Position numbers and translations under genes: made by a program
Part shown: positions 8,435 to 16,825 of the stretch, in pieces
How positions within the stretch are numbered: position 1 is the first letter of the stretch
Layout of the letters: the number at the start of each line of letters is the position of its first letter
NCBI GenBank assembly: GCA_001799395.1
Contig: MGTJ01000129.1
Location: forward strand, 1 to 40,333
Origin: Desulfobacterales bacterium RIFOXYA12_FULL_46_15
Lineage (GTDB): Bacteria; Desulfobacterota; Desulfobacteria; Desulfobacterales; Desulfobacteraceae
Direction of reading: 5' to 3'
DNA length: 40,333 nt
The notes under the pieces: generated by a model
Told to the model about the DNA's origin: nothing
Database searches by the model: none
What the model saw: the letters and a program-made list of their open reading frames with translations, nothing else

Positions 8435-9010
8435 TTAAAATCCTTCTAGAATTTTACTTTTTTCCAGAAACTCATTGATATCTTCTTCTGTTTTTTGGCA
8501 GGCAAGAAGTGCTTTTTCGATTCTCCGGCAGAAGGGGTCGTCTTCCCCCAGAATCGCAACCGCTTTTTCATAGAATAATTTTCCATGGTCAAAATGATCT
8601 GTCATTTCCTTTTTCAGGTTTTTTCTTTCCTCATGTTTCAGTTTTTCTGAACTGATAATGGATTCAAGTTTTTGTACGGAATATTCAACCAGGGCATCCC
8701 GGGGCATGCCATAGGCCTCTGAAATTGCTTCAAGAGCTTCGATGGTTTTCCGGCTTAAGACATAGGTTTTCTGTCTTCTCTGGATTTCTCTGAATTTCCT
8801 GATTTGAATGGTCTGGGCCAGGGTGTCAAGGGCTTCCAGGTCTTCAATAATATGATCAAACAGGGATTTCTGTTTGATTCCCATGTGAACGGCAACCAGC
8901 CCGATGGCGTCAATGGCCTTCTGGGAAAGCTTGAACGTTGCTCTGACAGATTGTTTCCCTCTCAGGTTGAACATGGTTGACCCGGGAAACGGATCTTCAA
9001 TTTTCGGCAT
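8435..9010 (-). CDS. Hypothetical protein with two ribbon-helix-helix-like repeats
   Basis: This 191-residue protein contains two similar modules. The first (SVRATFKLSQKAIDAIGLVA and following, about residues 20-60) and the second (RQKTYVLSRKTIEALEAISE and following, about 77-118) each read as a beta strand followed by two helices, like ribbon-helix-helix DNA-binding folds. The C-terminal 70 residues are charged and helical. The ATG at 9010 has GGAGG six to nine bases upstream; an upstream in-frame ATG at 9061 has none, so I chose the shorter form. It is 33 bases upstream of the Gld-like operon and might regulate it. No exact family is recognised. Confidence 0.65.
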   Translation of the reverse strand: MPKIEDPFPGSTMFNLRGKQSVRATFKLSQKAIDAIGLVAVHMGIKQKSLFDHIIEDLEALDTLAQTIQIRKFREIQRRQKTYVLSRKTIEALEAISEAYGMPRDALVEYSVQKLESIISSEKLKHEERKNLKKEMTDHFDHGKLFYEKAVAILGEDDPFCRRIEKALLACQKTEEDINEFLEKSKILEGF

Positions 9011-9153
9011 GACACCCTCCTTTGACGGAGTTTTTTTTATTATCGATTCAATTTCATTCAAAATAGTAATGGGAATCTATTGTGGACCGGATTTTACTCT
9101 AAAAGGGCCTGATGAGCAATGGGAAATATGAATGATGACCGAAATTTAATCTT

Positions 9154-9912
9154 TTATGAAAAAATAAAAAAGCATAGGGAAACCATGATGCTTCCCAGGA
9201 GAAAAAATTTTTCTTTGCCCGATGGTTTAAATTCAGAATCGGTCCTGTCATTACTGTAGCATCTGGATTCCATGGCAAGAATAAGATGATCGGCAGACAG
9301 AAAGGTTTTTTTGAGCAAAGGCAGAACAAGACCCATGGTTTTTCGAACCGGGTTTTTCCTAAGATTCGCACACCTGGCCTTTTGGGCATCGGACACTTCT
9401 TTTGCCTGTCTTAAGATGACAGGGATAAAACACAGTGCAAGACTGATCATGACGGCTACCCGGTTTTCAGGAACAAAGGGGACAGGTTTTAAAAACCATT
9501 GGACTGCGGTTTTGACAGATGAGGGCCGGGTTGTTGAAGAAAAAATGAGACCTGTCAACATGACCAGAAAAAATTTGAGAGCCACCAGGGCCCCTTCCGT
9601 CAGCCCTTGTTCAGTGGCTTCAAGACCGTAAGCTGAAAAAATGAGATCCCCTTTTGTGGTCAGGGCCCTTGAAAGGAAAACAAAAAAGAGCAGGATCAGA
9701 AATGATTTAATCTGGCCCAGCATTGAAAACAGGGGAAGCTTGGATTTTTTAAAGAAAAAAATAAGAATCAGGCAATAAAGCCAGCAGGAGATAAATCCGG
9801 CCGGCAGCAGGGACAGGCACAGAAGACAGGTGATAAAAAATTTAAGCCGTGTGTCCAGGAAGTGGAGAACCGAATCTCCCGGCCGGTAGGCAAATGGTGT
9901 TATTTCTGCCAT
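9154..9912 (-). CDS. bioN: ECF transporter transmembrane subunit EcfT (BioN/CbiQ type)
   Basis: This 252-residue protein has four to five hydrophobic segments. A cytoplasmic coupling region (VSDAQKARCANLRKNPVRKT, near 178-197) and a later AMESRCY segment correspond to the two Ala-x-Arg-Gly-like coupling motifs of EcfT that bind the ATPases, here with Cys in place of Gly. It overlaps the ATPase gene by 13 bases and is the last gene of the bio operon. Together with BioY and the ATPase it forms an ECF biotin importer in the inner membrane. The ligand is inferred from the BioY and BirA neighbours. Confidence 0.85.
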   Translation of the reverse strand: MAEITPFAYRPGDSVLHFLDTRLKFFITCLLCLSLLPAGFISCWLYCLILIFFFKKSKLPLFSMLGQIKSFLILLFFVFLSRALTTKGDLIFSAYGLEATEQGLTEGALVALKFFLVMLTGLIFSSTTRPSSVKTAVQWFLKPVPFVPENRVAVMISLALCFIPVILRQAKEVSDAQKARCANLRKNPVRKTMGLVLPLLKKTFLSADHLILAMESRCYSNDRTDSEFKPSGKEKFFLLGSIMVSLCFFIFS

Positions 9913-10655
9913 GACTCAGGTTTCATGTTGAATTTTGAAAAGCAGGGCTCCCTGACACCGCAGGGTTCAAGCCGTCCGACAAGAGCCATGGGATTACCGT
10001 CTTCCATGATGCTTCCCTTTTTCATGATAATCATCCGGGTGGCTTCAAAAATAACGGGTTCGATATCATGGGTGGCAATGATGACGGTCTGGCCGGACCG
10101 GTGCAGATCCATGATGGTGGACAGGACCTGAAGAATTCCTGGGTAGTCCAGGTTTGAAAAGGGCTCATCAAAGACAATGACCTCAGGGTCCATGGCCAGT
10201 ATCCCGGCAATGGCCACCTTTCTTTTTTCCCCTCCGGAAAGCGTGGACGGATTCCGGTCCCTGAGATGAAAAAGATTCAGGGTTTTAAGAATCCTTGTAA
10301 CGGTTTCATTGATGAGTGCCCGGTGTAATTTGAGATTTTCCGGGCCAAAAGCGACCTCGTCAAAGACCGTATCCCCGACCATCTGGGTATCCGGGTCCTG
10401 GAATACCATGCCCACCGTCTTCCTGGTTTCAATGAGATGCTTTGAAACTTGTTTTCCATTCACCCGGATCATTCCTGATGTCGGTATCAAAAGTCCGTTG
10501 AGATGTTTTAGAAAAGTGGTTTTGCCTGATCCGTTTTTTCCGGCCAGGATGATGAACTCCCCTTTGTCAATGGACAGGGAGACATGATCCAGCCCCGTAT
10601 ACCCGTCGTCAAAGACAAAAGAGAGGTCTTCTATATTTATGATTGTTTTTTGCAC
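9900..10655 (-). CDS. bioM: ECF transporter ATPase (BioM/EcfA)
   Basis: This 251-residue ABC ATPase has Walker A (AGKNGSGKTTFLKH, about 33-46), the Q-loop in VGMVFQDPDTQ, signature LSGGEKRKVAIAGIL, Walker B VIVFDEPFSNLD and the switch His in IATHD. The QDPDTQ form of the Q-loop is typical of CbiO/EcfA proteins. A single ATPase gene is present, so it probably acts as a homodimer. It starts at GTG, lies 31 bases after bioY and overlaps bioN. Confidence 0.9.
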   Translation of the reverse strand: MQKTIINIEDLSFVFDDGYTGLDHVSLSIDKGEFIILAGKNGSGKTTFLKHLNGLLIPTSGMIRVNGKQVSKHLIETRKTVGMVFQDPDTQMVGDTVFDEVAFGPENLKLHRALINETVTRILKTLNLFHLRDRNPSTLSGGEKRKVAIAGILAMDPEVIVFDEPFSNLDYPGILQVLSTIMDLHRSGQTVIIATHDIEPVIFEATRMIIMKKGSIMEDGNPMALVGRLEPCGVREPCFSKFNMKPESWQK

Positions 10656-10686
10656 AATATCTTTTTCCCCAGGGTTTCCCCGGGGA

Positions 10687-11217
10687 TCATAATTTGATCA
10701 CAGGTCTGAGAGTTTTTGCAATAATGGCAGCAGCCACAATTTTCAGGGCATCCCCGATAAGAAAGGGATACATCCCGACGGCCAGGGCCTTTTTTAATGG
10801 CATGGAGGTCACAGCCATTAGCCAGGGGACCCCTGCGGCATAAACAATCAGGGAACCGATGACCATGGCAATTATATCGGAAGGCATTTTTCTGCCAAGA
10901 CCTTTTGAAATACTTGCCGTGACAAAGACACAGGGCAGGTATCCCAGGAGATACCCGCCTGTGGGTCCGAAAAGTTTGCCTATCCCCGAGGTTCCTCCTG
11001 CAAAGACCGGAAGCCCGGCAAGACCGATGAGAAGATATACGGCCACGCAGCCCAGTCCCCAGACCGGTCCCAGGATGAGTGCTGCCAGGAGCACAAACAT
11101 GTTCTGAAGGACGATGGGGACAGGCCCTATGGGGATGGAAATAAATGCGCCGATGGCGATAAAAGCCACCAATAAAGAGGAATATACGGTCATTTTAAGC
11201 TGGTATGATGAGTTCAT
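10687..11217 (-). CDS. bioY: BioY biotin-binding S component
   Basis: This 176-residue membrane protein has six hydrophobic segments and the conserved BioY text PVPIVLQNMFVLLAALILGP near residue 33 and LFGPTGGYLLGYL near residue 83. BioY binds biotin with high affinity and, with EcfT and EcfA, imports it at the cost of ATP. The gene sits 31 bases downstream of birA. The window contains no biotin biosynthesis genes, so uptake may matter to this organism, though such genes could lie elsewhere. Confidence 0.93.
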   Translation of the reverse strand: MNSSYQLKMTVYSSLLVAFIAIGAFISIPIGPVPIVLQNMFVLLAALILGPVWGLGCVAVYLLIGLAGLPVFAGGTSGIGKLFGPTGGYLLGYLPCVFVTASISKGLGRKMPSDIIAMVIGSLIVYAAGVPWLMAVTSMPLKKALAVGMYPFLIGDALKIVAAAIIAKTLRPVIKL

Positions 11218-11248
11218 GGGTTTGATTCCTTTGTTAAGGGGTTAAATA

Positions 11249-12196
11249 TCAGGTGTGAAAACAGTCTCCATAAATTATTGTTTTGATTTCACCGGCCCTG
11301 TCCCGGATGATCAGGGCGCCGGATTCGTCCACGTCTACGGCAATGCCTTCAAAAATTTCACCAAAGGTTTCTATCCTGACCCGGCTTCCGATGGTGGAGG
11401 TCTGCTTTTTCCAAAGCCCGATGATATGCCTGCAATTTATGATCCGGGTCTGTTCCTCAAAATCGGCAAGAAAGGTTTCAAGGATAAGACGCCGGGATAC
11501 TTCCTTATCCAGGATATCTTTGATGGAAACCGCTTTGGGTTCATACTGCCTGGGCATATTATTCACATTCAGGCCAATCCCGATATTGATGAATTCGGCC
11601 ATATCCCCTTTTGTTTCCATTTCCGAAAGCAGGCCGGCAAGCTTTTGCCCCTCCAATAGGAGATCATTGGGCCATTTGACTTTGACATCGAGATCAAACA
11701 GACGGTTTAATGTTCTTGAAAGGCAGAGGGATGCGGAAAAATTATAAATATAGGAAAGAACCGGCGGGATTTGAGGCTTTAAAATCAGGGTAAACCAGAG
11801 TCCCCCCCTGGATGAAAACCATTTCCGATAGAGCCGTCCCCGTCCCATGGTCTGGTTTTCTGCAATCACGACACTCTGGTGCGGGGCATTGCTTTTAGCC
11901 AGCAATTTTGCCTGATCCATGGTGGATTCAAGTTCCTGGAAATGAAAAATCCTGTTTTCAAATCCAGGCCCAAAACAAAAGGGCAGAAGAAGATCATCCG
12001 GGTTGAGAAGGACATAGCCCCTGGGCCGGGATTCTATCCCGAATCCGTTTTCCTTTAAGGCAGAAATATGTTTCCATACAGCCACCCTGGAAATATCCAG
12101 CATTTCACTGAGCCTGACGCCGGACAAAGTTTCTCCGCTTGCCTGAAACAGAATTTTCAGGATGGAGTCTTTAATATTTATTTCTTTGTTAACCAT
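11249..12196 (-). CDS. birA: Bifunctional biotin-protein ligase / biotin operon repressor BirA
   Basis: This 315-residue protein begins with a winged helix-turn-helix (about residues 8-65, with LSEMLDISRVAVWKHISALKENG). The ligase domain follows, with GRGRLYRKWFSSRGGLWFT (the GRGRxxxxW biotinyl-AMP loop) and KWPNDLLL, and then a small C-terminal domain. It activates biotin with ATP and attaches it to carboxylase carrier proteins. The DNA-binding domain means it can also repress transcription when biotinyl-AMP accumulates. It is the first gene of the uptake operon, and a matching operator covers its own start codon. Confidence 0.93.
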   Translation of the reverse strand: MVNKEINIKDSILKILFQASGETLSGVRLSEMLDISRVAVWKHISALKENGFGIESRPRGYVLLNPDDLLLPFCFGPGFENRIFHFQELESTMDQAKLLAKSNAPHQSVVIAENQTMGRGRLYRKWFSSRGGLWFTLILKPQIPPVLSYIYNFSASLCLSRTLNRLFDLDVKVKWPNDLLLEGQKLAGLLSEMETKGDMAEFINIGIGLNVNNMPRQYEPKAVSIKDILDKEVSRRLILETFLADFEEQTRIINCRHIIGLWKKQTSTIGSRVRIETFGEIFEGIAVDVDESGALIIRDRAGEIKTIIYGDCFHT

Positions 12197-12218
12197 TTCA
12201 GGATGGTATAGTTAACAG
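12186..12218. promoter_or_regulatory. Predicted BirA operator over the birA start
   Basis: TTGTTAACC (12186-12194), a 15-base spacer and AGTTAACAG (12210-12218) match the known bipartite BirA consensus TTGTAAACC-N14/15-GGTTTACAA, with one mismatch on the left and three on the right. The site overlaps the birA start codon (12196-12194) and lies just downstream of a possible minus-strand -35 box, TTGACC (12237-12232). This implies autoregulation of the whole uptake operon by biotinyl-AMP-bound BirA. The match is seen; repression is inferred. Confidence 0.65.
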
Positions 12219-12305
12219 AAGATAAATCCAAGGTCAAGAGAAAAAAAATAAGACAATATTTGATATCCAGATTCGGATTAAAGGCAAAGCCAAGTGGTGA
12301 TTTTT

Positions 12306-13574
12306 TTAATAGCTGAAATCAAAGGACATGGAGACGTTGCTGGCTTTTGAATCCATGATAAGAGAATCACCCGGCATTCCAAAGGCAGCGGATCGCTGAT
12401 CATGCTCTCCCATGATGGAGAACTGAAGGCTGTCGGTAATATTGACGCCCAGCTTGACGGCCAGGTCAAGAGAGCTGAACCTGCTGTATGGGGATGTAAT
12501 GTCTTTAAAATCATCTTTTTCCGAATACTGCAGGAGCATGGATAAGGACCATTGTTTATGGGCGGGCAGTAAAACCGTATTCAGACCGAATAACCATTCC
12601 GGCGCATTTAAAATGTCTTCATTTTCTTTGGAATAGTCAAAATAGGTGATGGATGGAGTTATGCTGAGCCAGTTGCTCGGCTGGAAAGCGCTGGCCAGTT
12701 TAAACCCAAGCCTGTCAGCCGTACCGGATAAAGATTCATTGGACACATAATTGATATGACCGGAATTTGCATTTAATTCCGTCCATGCGGTAAAAGTATC
12801 AAAATTTTCATGGATGGCACTCACATTGACGGCAAATCCATTAAACATTGAATGGGCATAGCCTATTTCGTGCAGGTGAATCCGGGAATCACTTAAACCG
12901 GCAATTTCGAAAGCAGGGTTGTCTAAATTATCCGTGCCGTTCTGCTCTTTCAACGCATTCTTGCTGAAATCATCCCGTCTGTAGCTGATGATGCTGCCGT
13001 TTTCATTGACCGGGATTTGCAGTGAACTTTCAAACCGTATTCTGTCTGTGTTGAAACCGGAAGTCAGGTCCTCATGCCGTTTGGTTCCCACAAATCTTTT
13101 TTTCCAGTAACGCTCATCCAAGTGGGATACTTTGATGCCGTCGCTGCTGCTGGCATGAATAAATTGATTATCCGATATATAAACCCCGACATGATTGATC
13201 CTCTTTTTTCCTTTATTCCCGAAAAAGATCAGGTCACCCGGTTGCATATCATTTCTATCGATTTTTTTCAGATCGGAAAATTTGAACTGGGCAACAGAGC
13301 TATGGGGAAGATCAATACCAAATATCTCATCATAAACCAATCTGACAAAACCGGAGCAATCCAGGCCGTTTGTCGTGGTTCCCCCTTTGCGGTAAGGGAT
13401 GCCCACATATTGTTTTAATTTATTTTCAAACTGCTGATTGGTCAGATCGACCGCAGACAGCGGGGAATGAATCTTGCTTTCCACACCAAAAGCAATAGAC
13501 GCCGACATGATGACCACGCAAAAAATAAACCGGATACAATTTTTCAGAAAAACCGCTTGGAGCTGTCTATGCAT
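12306..13574 (-). CDS. NlpC/P60 family peptidase with C-terminal beta-barrel-like domain
   Basis: This protein of about 422 residues starts with a Sec signal peptide (cleavage near residue 30, after IAFG). Residues 52-150 form an NlpC/P60 cysteine peptidase with Cys73 (LDCSGFVRL), His128 (INHVGVYI) and His140. Such enzymes cut peptide cross-links in peptidoglycan. The remaining 260 residues are not a usual SH3 or LysM domain: they alternate polar and hydrophobic residues in strand-length blocks and end in FDFSY. An aromatic last residue of that kind is typical of outer-membrane beta barrels. I chose ATG 13574; a TTG three codons upstream is possible. It may be a hydrolase anchored in the outer membrane. 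Confidence 0.78.
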   Translation of the reverse strand: MHRQLQAVFLKNCIRFIFCVVIMSASIAFGVESKIHSPLSAVDLTNQQFENKLKQYVGIPYRKGGTTTNGLDCSGFVRLVYDEIFGIDLPHSSVAQFKFSDLKKIDRNDMQPGDLIFFGNKGKKRINHVGVYISDNQFIHASSSDGIKVSHLDERYWKKRFVGTKRHEDLTSGFNTDRIRFESSLQIPVNENGSIISYRRDDFSKNALKEQNGTDNLDNPAFEIAGLSDSRIHLHEIGYAHSMFNGFAVNVSAIHENFDTFTAWTELNANSGHINYVSNESLSGTADRLGFKLASAFQPSNWLSITPSITYFDYSKENEDILNAPEWLFGLNTVLLPAHKQWSLSMLLQYSEKDDFKDITSPYSRFSSLDLAVKLGVNITDSLQFSIMGEHDQRSAAFGMPGDSLIMDSKASNVSMSFDFSY

Positions 13575-13817
13575 TATTTCCAATCAGTGTAGGGTTGCTT
13601 GCATGAGGCAGTATTATTTTTATCCTGTTCTGCCGCTCTGGCCGAAAACTATAACTCCTGTCTTTTTTCCATCTTTGGTCTCACCGGCATAATGACCGAC
13701 TCTCCGGAAATCTTTCCGGTTTCAATGGGAAATAGACTATTTTCATCGTTCTTGTCAACCCCAAAATTTATGCTTTTGAAAAATTGCCGGATGAGTTATT
13801 CATAGGTAGCGATAAAA

Positions 13818-14375
13818 ATGAGACATGATTTAAAGATGAGTAATGATATGCTGAAAAGGCAGGTGCTTTCGAACTCGGATGAATTCAAGCAGTTCTGGGA
13901 AAAACAGGGACCGTTTAAATTCGTATTGACCAGCAGGGAATTTCCCCCTGTTTTGCTGGAGCCGGAGGAATGGATTTTTTCCGACAATATTGAGGTCCTG
14001 TTAAAAGGGTTAATGCAATTTGAAAAGCGGAAAATGGAAATCATCAGCTCTCCGTTTAATTCTTTGAATAAAACGATATTAAGGCCTGAAATTTTGATTC
14101 CATGGAAGATTGTAAATTTTCCGGATGAATGGAATACGTGTGTCTGCGACTGCTTTATTCCGGAAGGACATTTAACCCGGTATATTTTTAAAGGTATCTT
14201 CCTGCCTGAAGAAAAACCGGACTTTGTTGAAAAAGCGTTTTTCAATTGCCTTGCCGGTTGTACAGAACAGCTTGGGTATATTTTGTTCAAGCCCCTGGGA
14301 AATTCAAAGGTAGCTGATATTAAAAAATACCTTACCGAATGGGAAGAAGACGACCTGGATTCAGGTCTGGTGTAG
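13818..14375 (+). CDS. Conserved-looking hypothetical protein, Cys-rich
   Basis: This 185-residue soluble protein has no recognised domain. It carries a Cys-x-Cys-x-Cys run in the NTCVCDCF segment (about residue 111) and a second Cys-x3-Cys in FNCLAGC (about 151), which together could bind a metal or cluster. There is no signal peptide or membrane helix. Composition is protein-like and the frame is open throughout; an alternative ATG seven codons in is also possible. It is divergent from the NlpC/P60 gene and convergent with the ATP-grasp gene, so context gives no partner. Function unknown. Confidence 0.6.
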   Translation: MRHDLKMSNDMLKRQVLSNSDEFKQFWEKQGPFKFVLTSREFPPVLLEPEEWIFSDNIEVLLKGLMQFEKRKMEIISSPFNSLNKTILRPEILIPWKIVNFPDEWNTCVCDCFIPEGHLTRYIFKGIFLPEEKPDFVEKAFFNCLAGCTEQLGYILFKPLGNSKVADIKKYLTEWEEDDLDSGLV

Positions 14376-14378
14376 AAT

Positions 14379-15218
14379 TTAAAGTTCACCCTTCAGGATA
14401 AGCGCTGCCAGCATTTTTTTATAATCAATCCCTGCTGTTTGAAATCCTTTTGTTCCATATTTCATATTGCCTTCCAGGACATAGGGGAGGCTGTTGTGGA
14501 TCATGACATCGATGCCTACATCGTTCCAGCCGCATTTTAATGCTGTCATAAGGGCAAGATCCAGGGCTTCCCGGGGCAGGGGATCAAAACAGACAATTCC
14601 TCCCTGGGATAGATTGGTTTTGAAATTATCTGAAGCAGCGATCCGCCAGAAAGCCAGCCTTATTTTTTTACCAATGATGATGATCCGCATATCCCTGTCA
14701 ACGGGTAAATATTCCTGGATATAGGCCGGGCTGTTATCTTTAAGATAGGCAGAAAGCTCATCGGCATTGTTTATCAGGAAAATACCCATGCCTTTGGCAG
14801 AACCCCTGGCTTTTTTTGCAATAAAGGGGAAACAGAAAAAATCCAGGATGGTTTTTTTCTGTTTTTCCCCGTAAAAGACCCTGGTTTTGGGATGGGGGAT
14901 GCCAAGCATATGGAATATGGCTGTCTGTTTTATTTTATCCATGGCAAATTTATAAGTATGAAAACTTGGAAAGGTCTGTTTTCCCATGGCATTGAAGAGA
15001 TCGGCATAGAAGGCGGTCGGATAATAGATTTTTTCTGCTTCAAGAATCAGGCGTTGTTCCTCAAAGGAATAATCTTTAAAAACCGGTTTGAATCCCAGGG
15101 TATGAACGGCATCATTCCCTTTTAACCTTGCACCCAGGGCAACAGGCCTGGTGTTCAAAAAAACCATCCTTATCTTATCCAGGATTTGATCTGGCTGGGT
15201 TTTGGCGGGAACTCCCAT
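14379..15218 (-). CDS. RimK-like ATP-grasp ligase
   Basis: This protein of about 279 residues has ATP-grasp features: the ATP-binding strand FPFIAKKARGSAKGMGIFL (near 130-148), YIQEYLPVDRDMRIIIIGKKI and a late VLEGNMKYG with the metal-binding Glu-x-Asn. RimK-type enzymes join an amino acid or amine to a carboxylate, as in glutamylation of proteins or cofactors. The substrate cannot be told. The listed start overlaps the preceding gene by 49 bases; a second ATG at 15167 (MVFLNTRP), just past the upstream stop, would give a 262-residue protein and is equally likely. Probably cotranscribed with the HEAT/receiver protein. Confidence 0.8.
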   Translation of the reverse strand: MGVPAKTQPDQILDKIRMVFLNTRPVALGARLKGNDAVHTLGFKPVFKDYSFEEQRLILEAEKIYYPTAFYADLFNAMGKQTFPSFHTYKFAMDKIKQTAIFHMLGIPHPKTRVFYGEKQKKTILDFFCFPFIAKKARGSAKGMGIFLINNADELSAYLKDNSPAYIQEYLPVDRDMRIIIIGKKIRLAFWRIAASDNFKTNLSQGGIVCFDPLPREALDLALMTALKCGWNDVGIDVMIHNSLPYVLEGNMKYGTKGFQTAGIDYKKMLAALILKGEL

Positions 15219-16792
15219 ATGGTATTTACACCTGCCCGGTCCAGCTCATTTTGGAGTATGGTTTTATCAAGACCTTTCTGAAGTGCGGAAATGATGACCG
15301 GAACCTCTTCTTTTGAATAAATGCCTCTTATTTCCATGGCAAAGTCCATCCCGGTCATATCATTCAAAAACAAATCACAGACTATGGCACGGGGTTTTCT
15401 TGATAAGACGGCTTCAAAGGCATCCTGAGACCGCTGAAATGTCAGGCTTGAAAAACCGGAACTGCAAAGCAGTTTGCAATAAGTGTCCAGGACGGATTCG
15501 GAAGAGCTGATGACAATGACCTGTTCCATATCCCGGGCAGCTTTTTCTTTTCTTACATCCAGATATTTTTTTGCCGTGGATTTAAGATTCCTTTTTTCCA
15601 GGATTTCAATGAATGTGTCAAGGACTTGAAGCGGTGCCGTCCGGATAAGATAATTGGATGCCATATAGGAAAATGAATCCGAAATCATAAGGTATTCGAT
15701 GACATGTTTGGCCCTCGCGTCTAAAATGGTCTCGGCAAGGGCTTCTCCTTTTTTTGTCCCGGCTTCTATCTTGTTCTTTATCTCAGCACATACAAAATCC
15801 GACAGGTTTTTATCCAGAACTTTCATTGCAGCCAGGCGGACAGGCAGGGAAGATTCTGAAATACCCTGAACAACCGATGCGGCTGATTCAAGTTCCGGAA
15901 AAGCCTGAAGAGCACTGTAAGCTGCGAATTTGATGGTATTATCGGTTTCTTTTTGGTTGATAATGTCAAAAAGGTCATTTACGGCATCCATCGGGATAGT
16001 CCGTGAAATCAGGCGTAAAATATTGATCATCAGGTCATGGTCTATGTTTTTTTTCAAATGTTTTGCAAGGGTTGAAATACGTTTTGATCCTTTTTCCGAC
16101 AGGGCGATAAAGGCTTTGAACCTTTCATTGACATCAGCGGATGAAAGGCAGGGAAGCCCGGTTTCAACATCATCACAAGAACAAATCCCTTCAAGGACAG
16201 GATTTTCATCAATCATCTCTTTTGCCTTAAGAGCTTGAAGGGCATCCAGAATATTCTGATCGCATTTTTCAGTTTTTGAGGCTTGTTCAAGCCTCTCGCA
16301 GGCTTTAGCCGTTCCGATTCGTTCAAGGGCTTTCACAGCCTCTGTTTTGAGGACAGGGTCATCATAAAAAATAAATTCCGCAATTTCATCGGTCATGCTT
16401 TCCATCTGCAATTTGCCGCTTGTACGGATAATCTCATTTAAGAGGTCCTTATCTGTTTCGTTGGTCAGGATATGTTTTAAAAGAGGGCAGATATTGACAA
16501 CAGCATTCCGGTCAGGGGCCTTTAATAAAATCAGGACAAAATGAAAATCCAGATGAGCCCGGTCTGTGATAAGCTGGATCAACCGGTCATAAATTACAGG
16601 ATCATTGCGGGTTTCAATAATTAAAAAGGACAGAAGCTCAAAAGCTGTCTTATCAGATGCCAGTGCAAGGATTTCAAGCCCTTCTTTTTTTTCATGATCC
16701 GGCCTTGAAGAAATCTGTTCCAGAAGAGTCTTGGCCTGTCCTAGTTTGCCGGTTTTTATGCTTTTTTTCAGGTTTTGGATAAAATCATCCAT
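15170..16792 (-). CDS. HEAT-repeat protein with C-terminal degenerate response-regulator receiver domain
   Basis: This 540-residue protein has no signal peptide. About the first 400 residues are alpha-helical HEAT-like repeats (for example AEFIFYDDPVLKTEAVKALERIG), a protein-interaction scaffold. The last 120 residues resemble a CheY-type receiver: the phospho-Asp strand is IVCDLFLNDMTGMDF, the Ser of strand 4 is in VPVIISA, and a late Lys-Pro pair is in FPPKP. The usual acidic pair after strand 1 is replaced by serines (VIVISSSES), so phosphorylation may be weak or lost. A good GGAG precedes the ATG. It lies between galE and the ATP-grasp gene on the same strand, possibly one transcription unit. 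Confidence 0.77.
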   Translation of the reverse strand: MDDFIQNLKKSIKTGKLGQAKTLLEQISSRPDHEKKEGLEILALASDKTAFELLSFLIIETRNDPVIYDRLIQLITDRAHLDFHFVLILLKAPDRNAVVNICPLLKHILTNETDKDLLNEIIRTSGKLQMESMTDEIAEFIFYDDPVLKTEAVKALERIGTAKACERLEQASKTEKCDQNILDALQALKAKEMIDENPVLEGICSCDDVETGLPCLSSADVNERFKAFIALSEKGSKRISTLAKHLKKNIDHDLMINILRLISRTIPMDAVNDLFDIINQKETDNTIKFAAYSALQAFPELESAASVVQGISESSLPVRLAAMKVLDKNLSDFVCAEIKNKIEAGTKKGEALAETILDARAKHVIEYLMISDSFSYMASNYLIRTAPLQVLDTFIEILEKRNLKSTAKKYLDVRKEKAARDMEQVIVISSSESVLDTYCKLLCSSGFSSLTFQRSQDAFEAVLSRKPRAIVCDLFLNDMTGMDFAMEIRGIYSKEEVPVIISALQKGLDKTILQNELDRAGVNTIWEFPPKPSQIKSWIR

Positions 16793-16825
16793 GATTACGG
16801 CTCCAATCGGTTTTTCCGGTATCCA

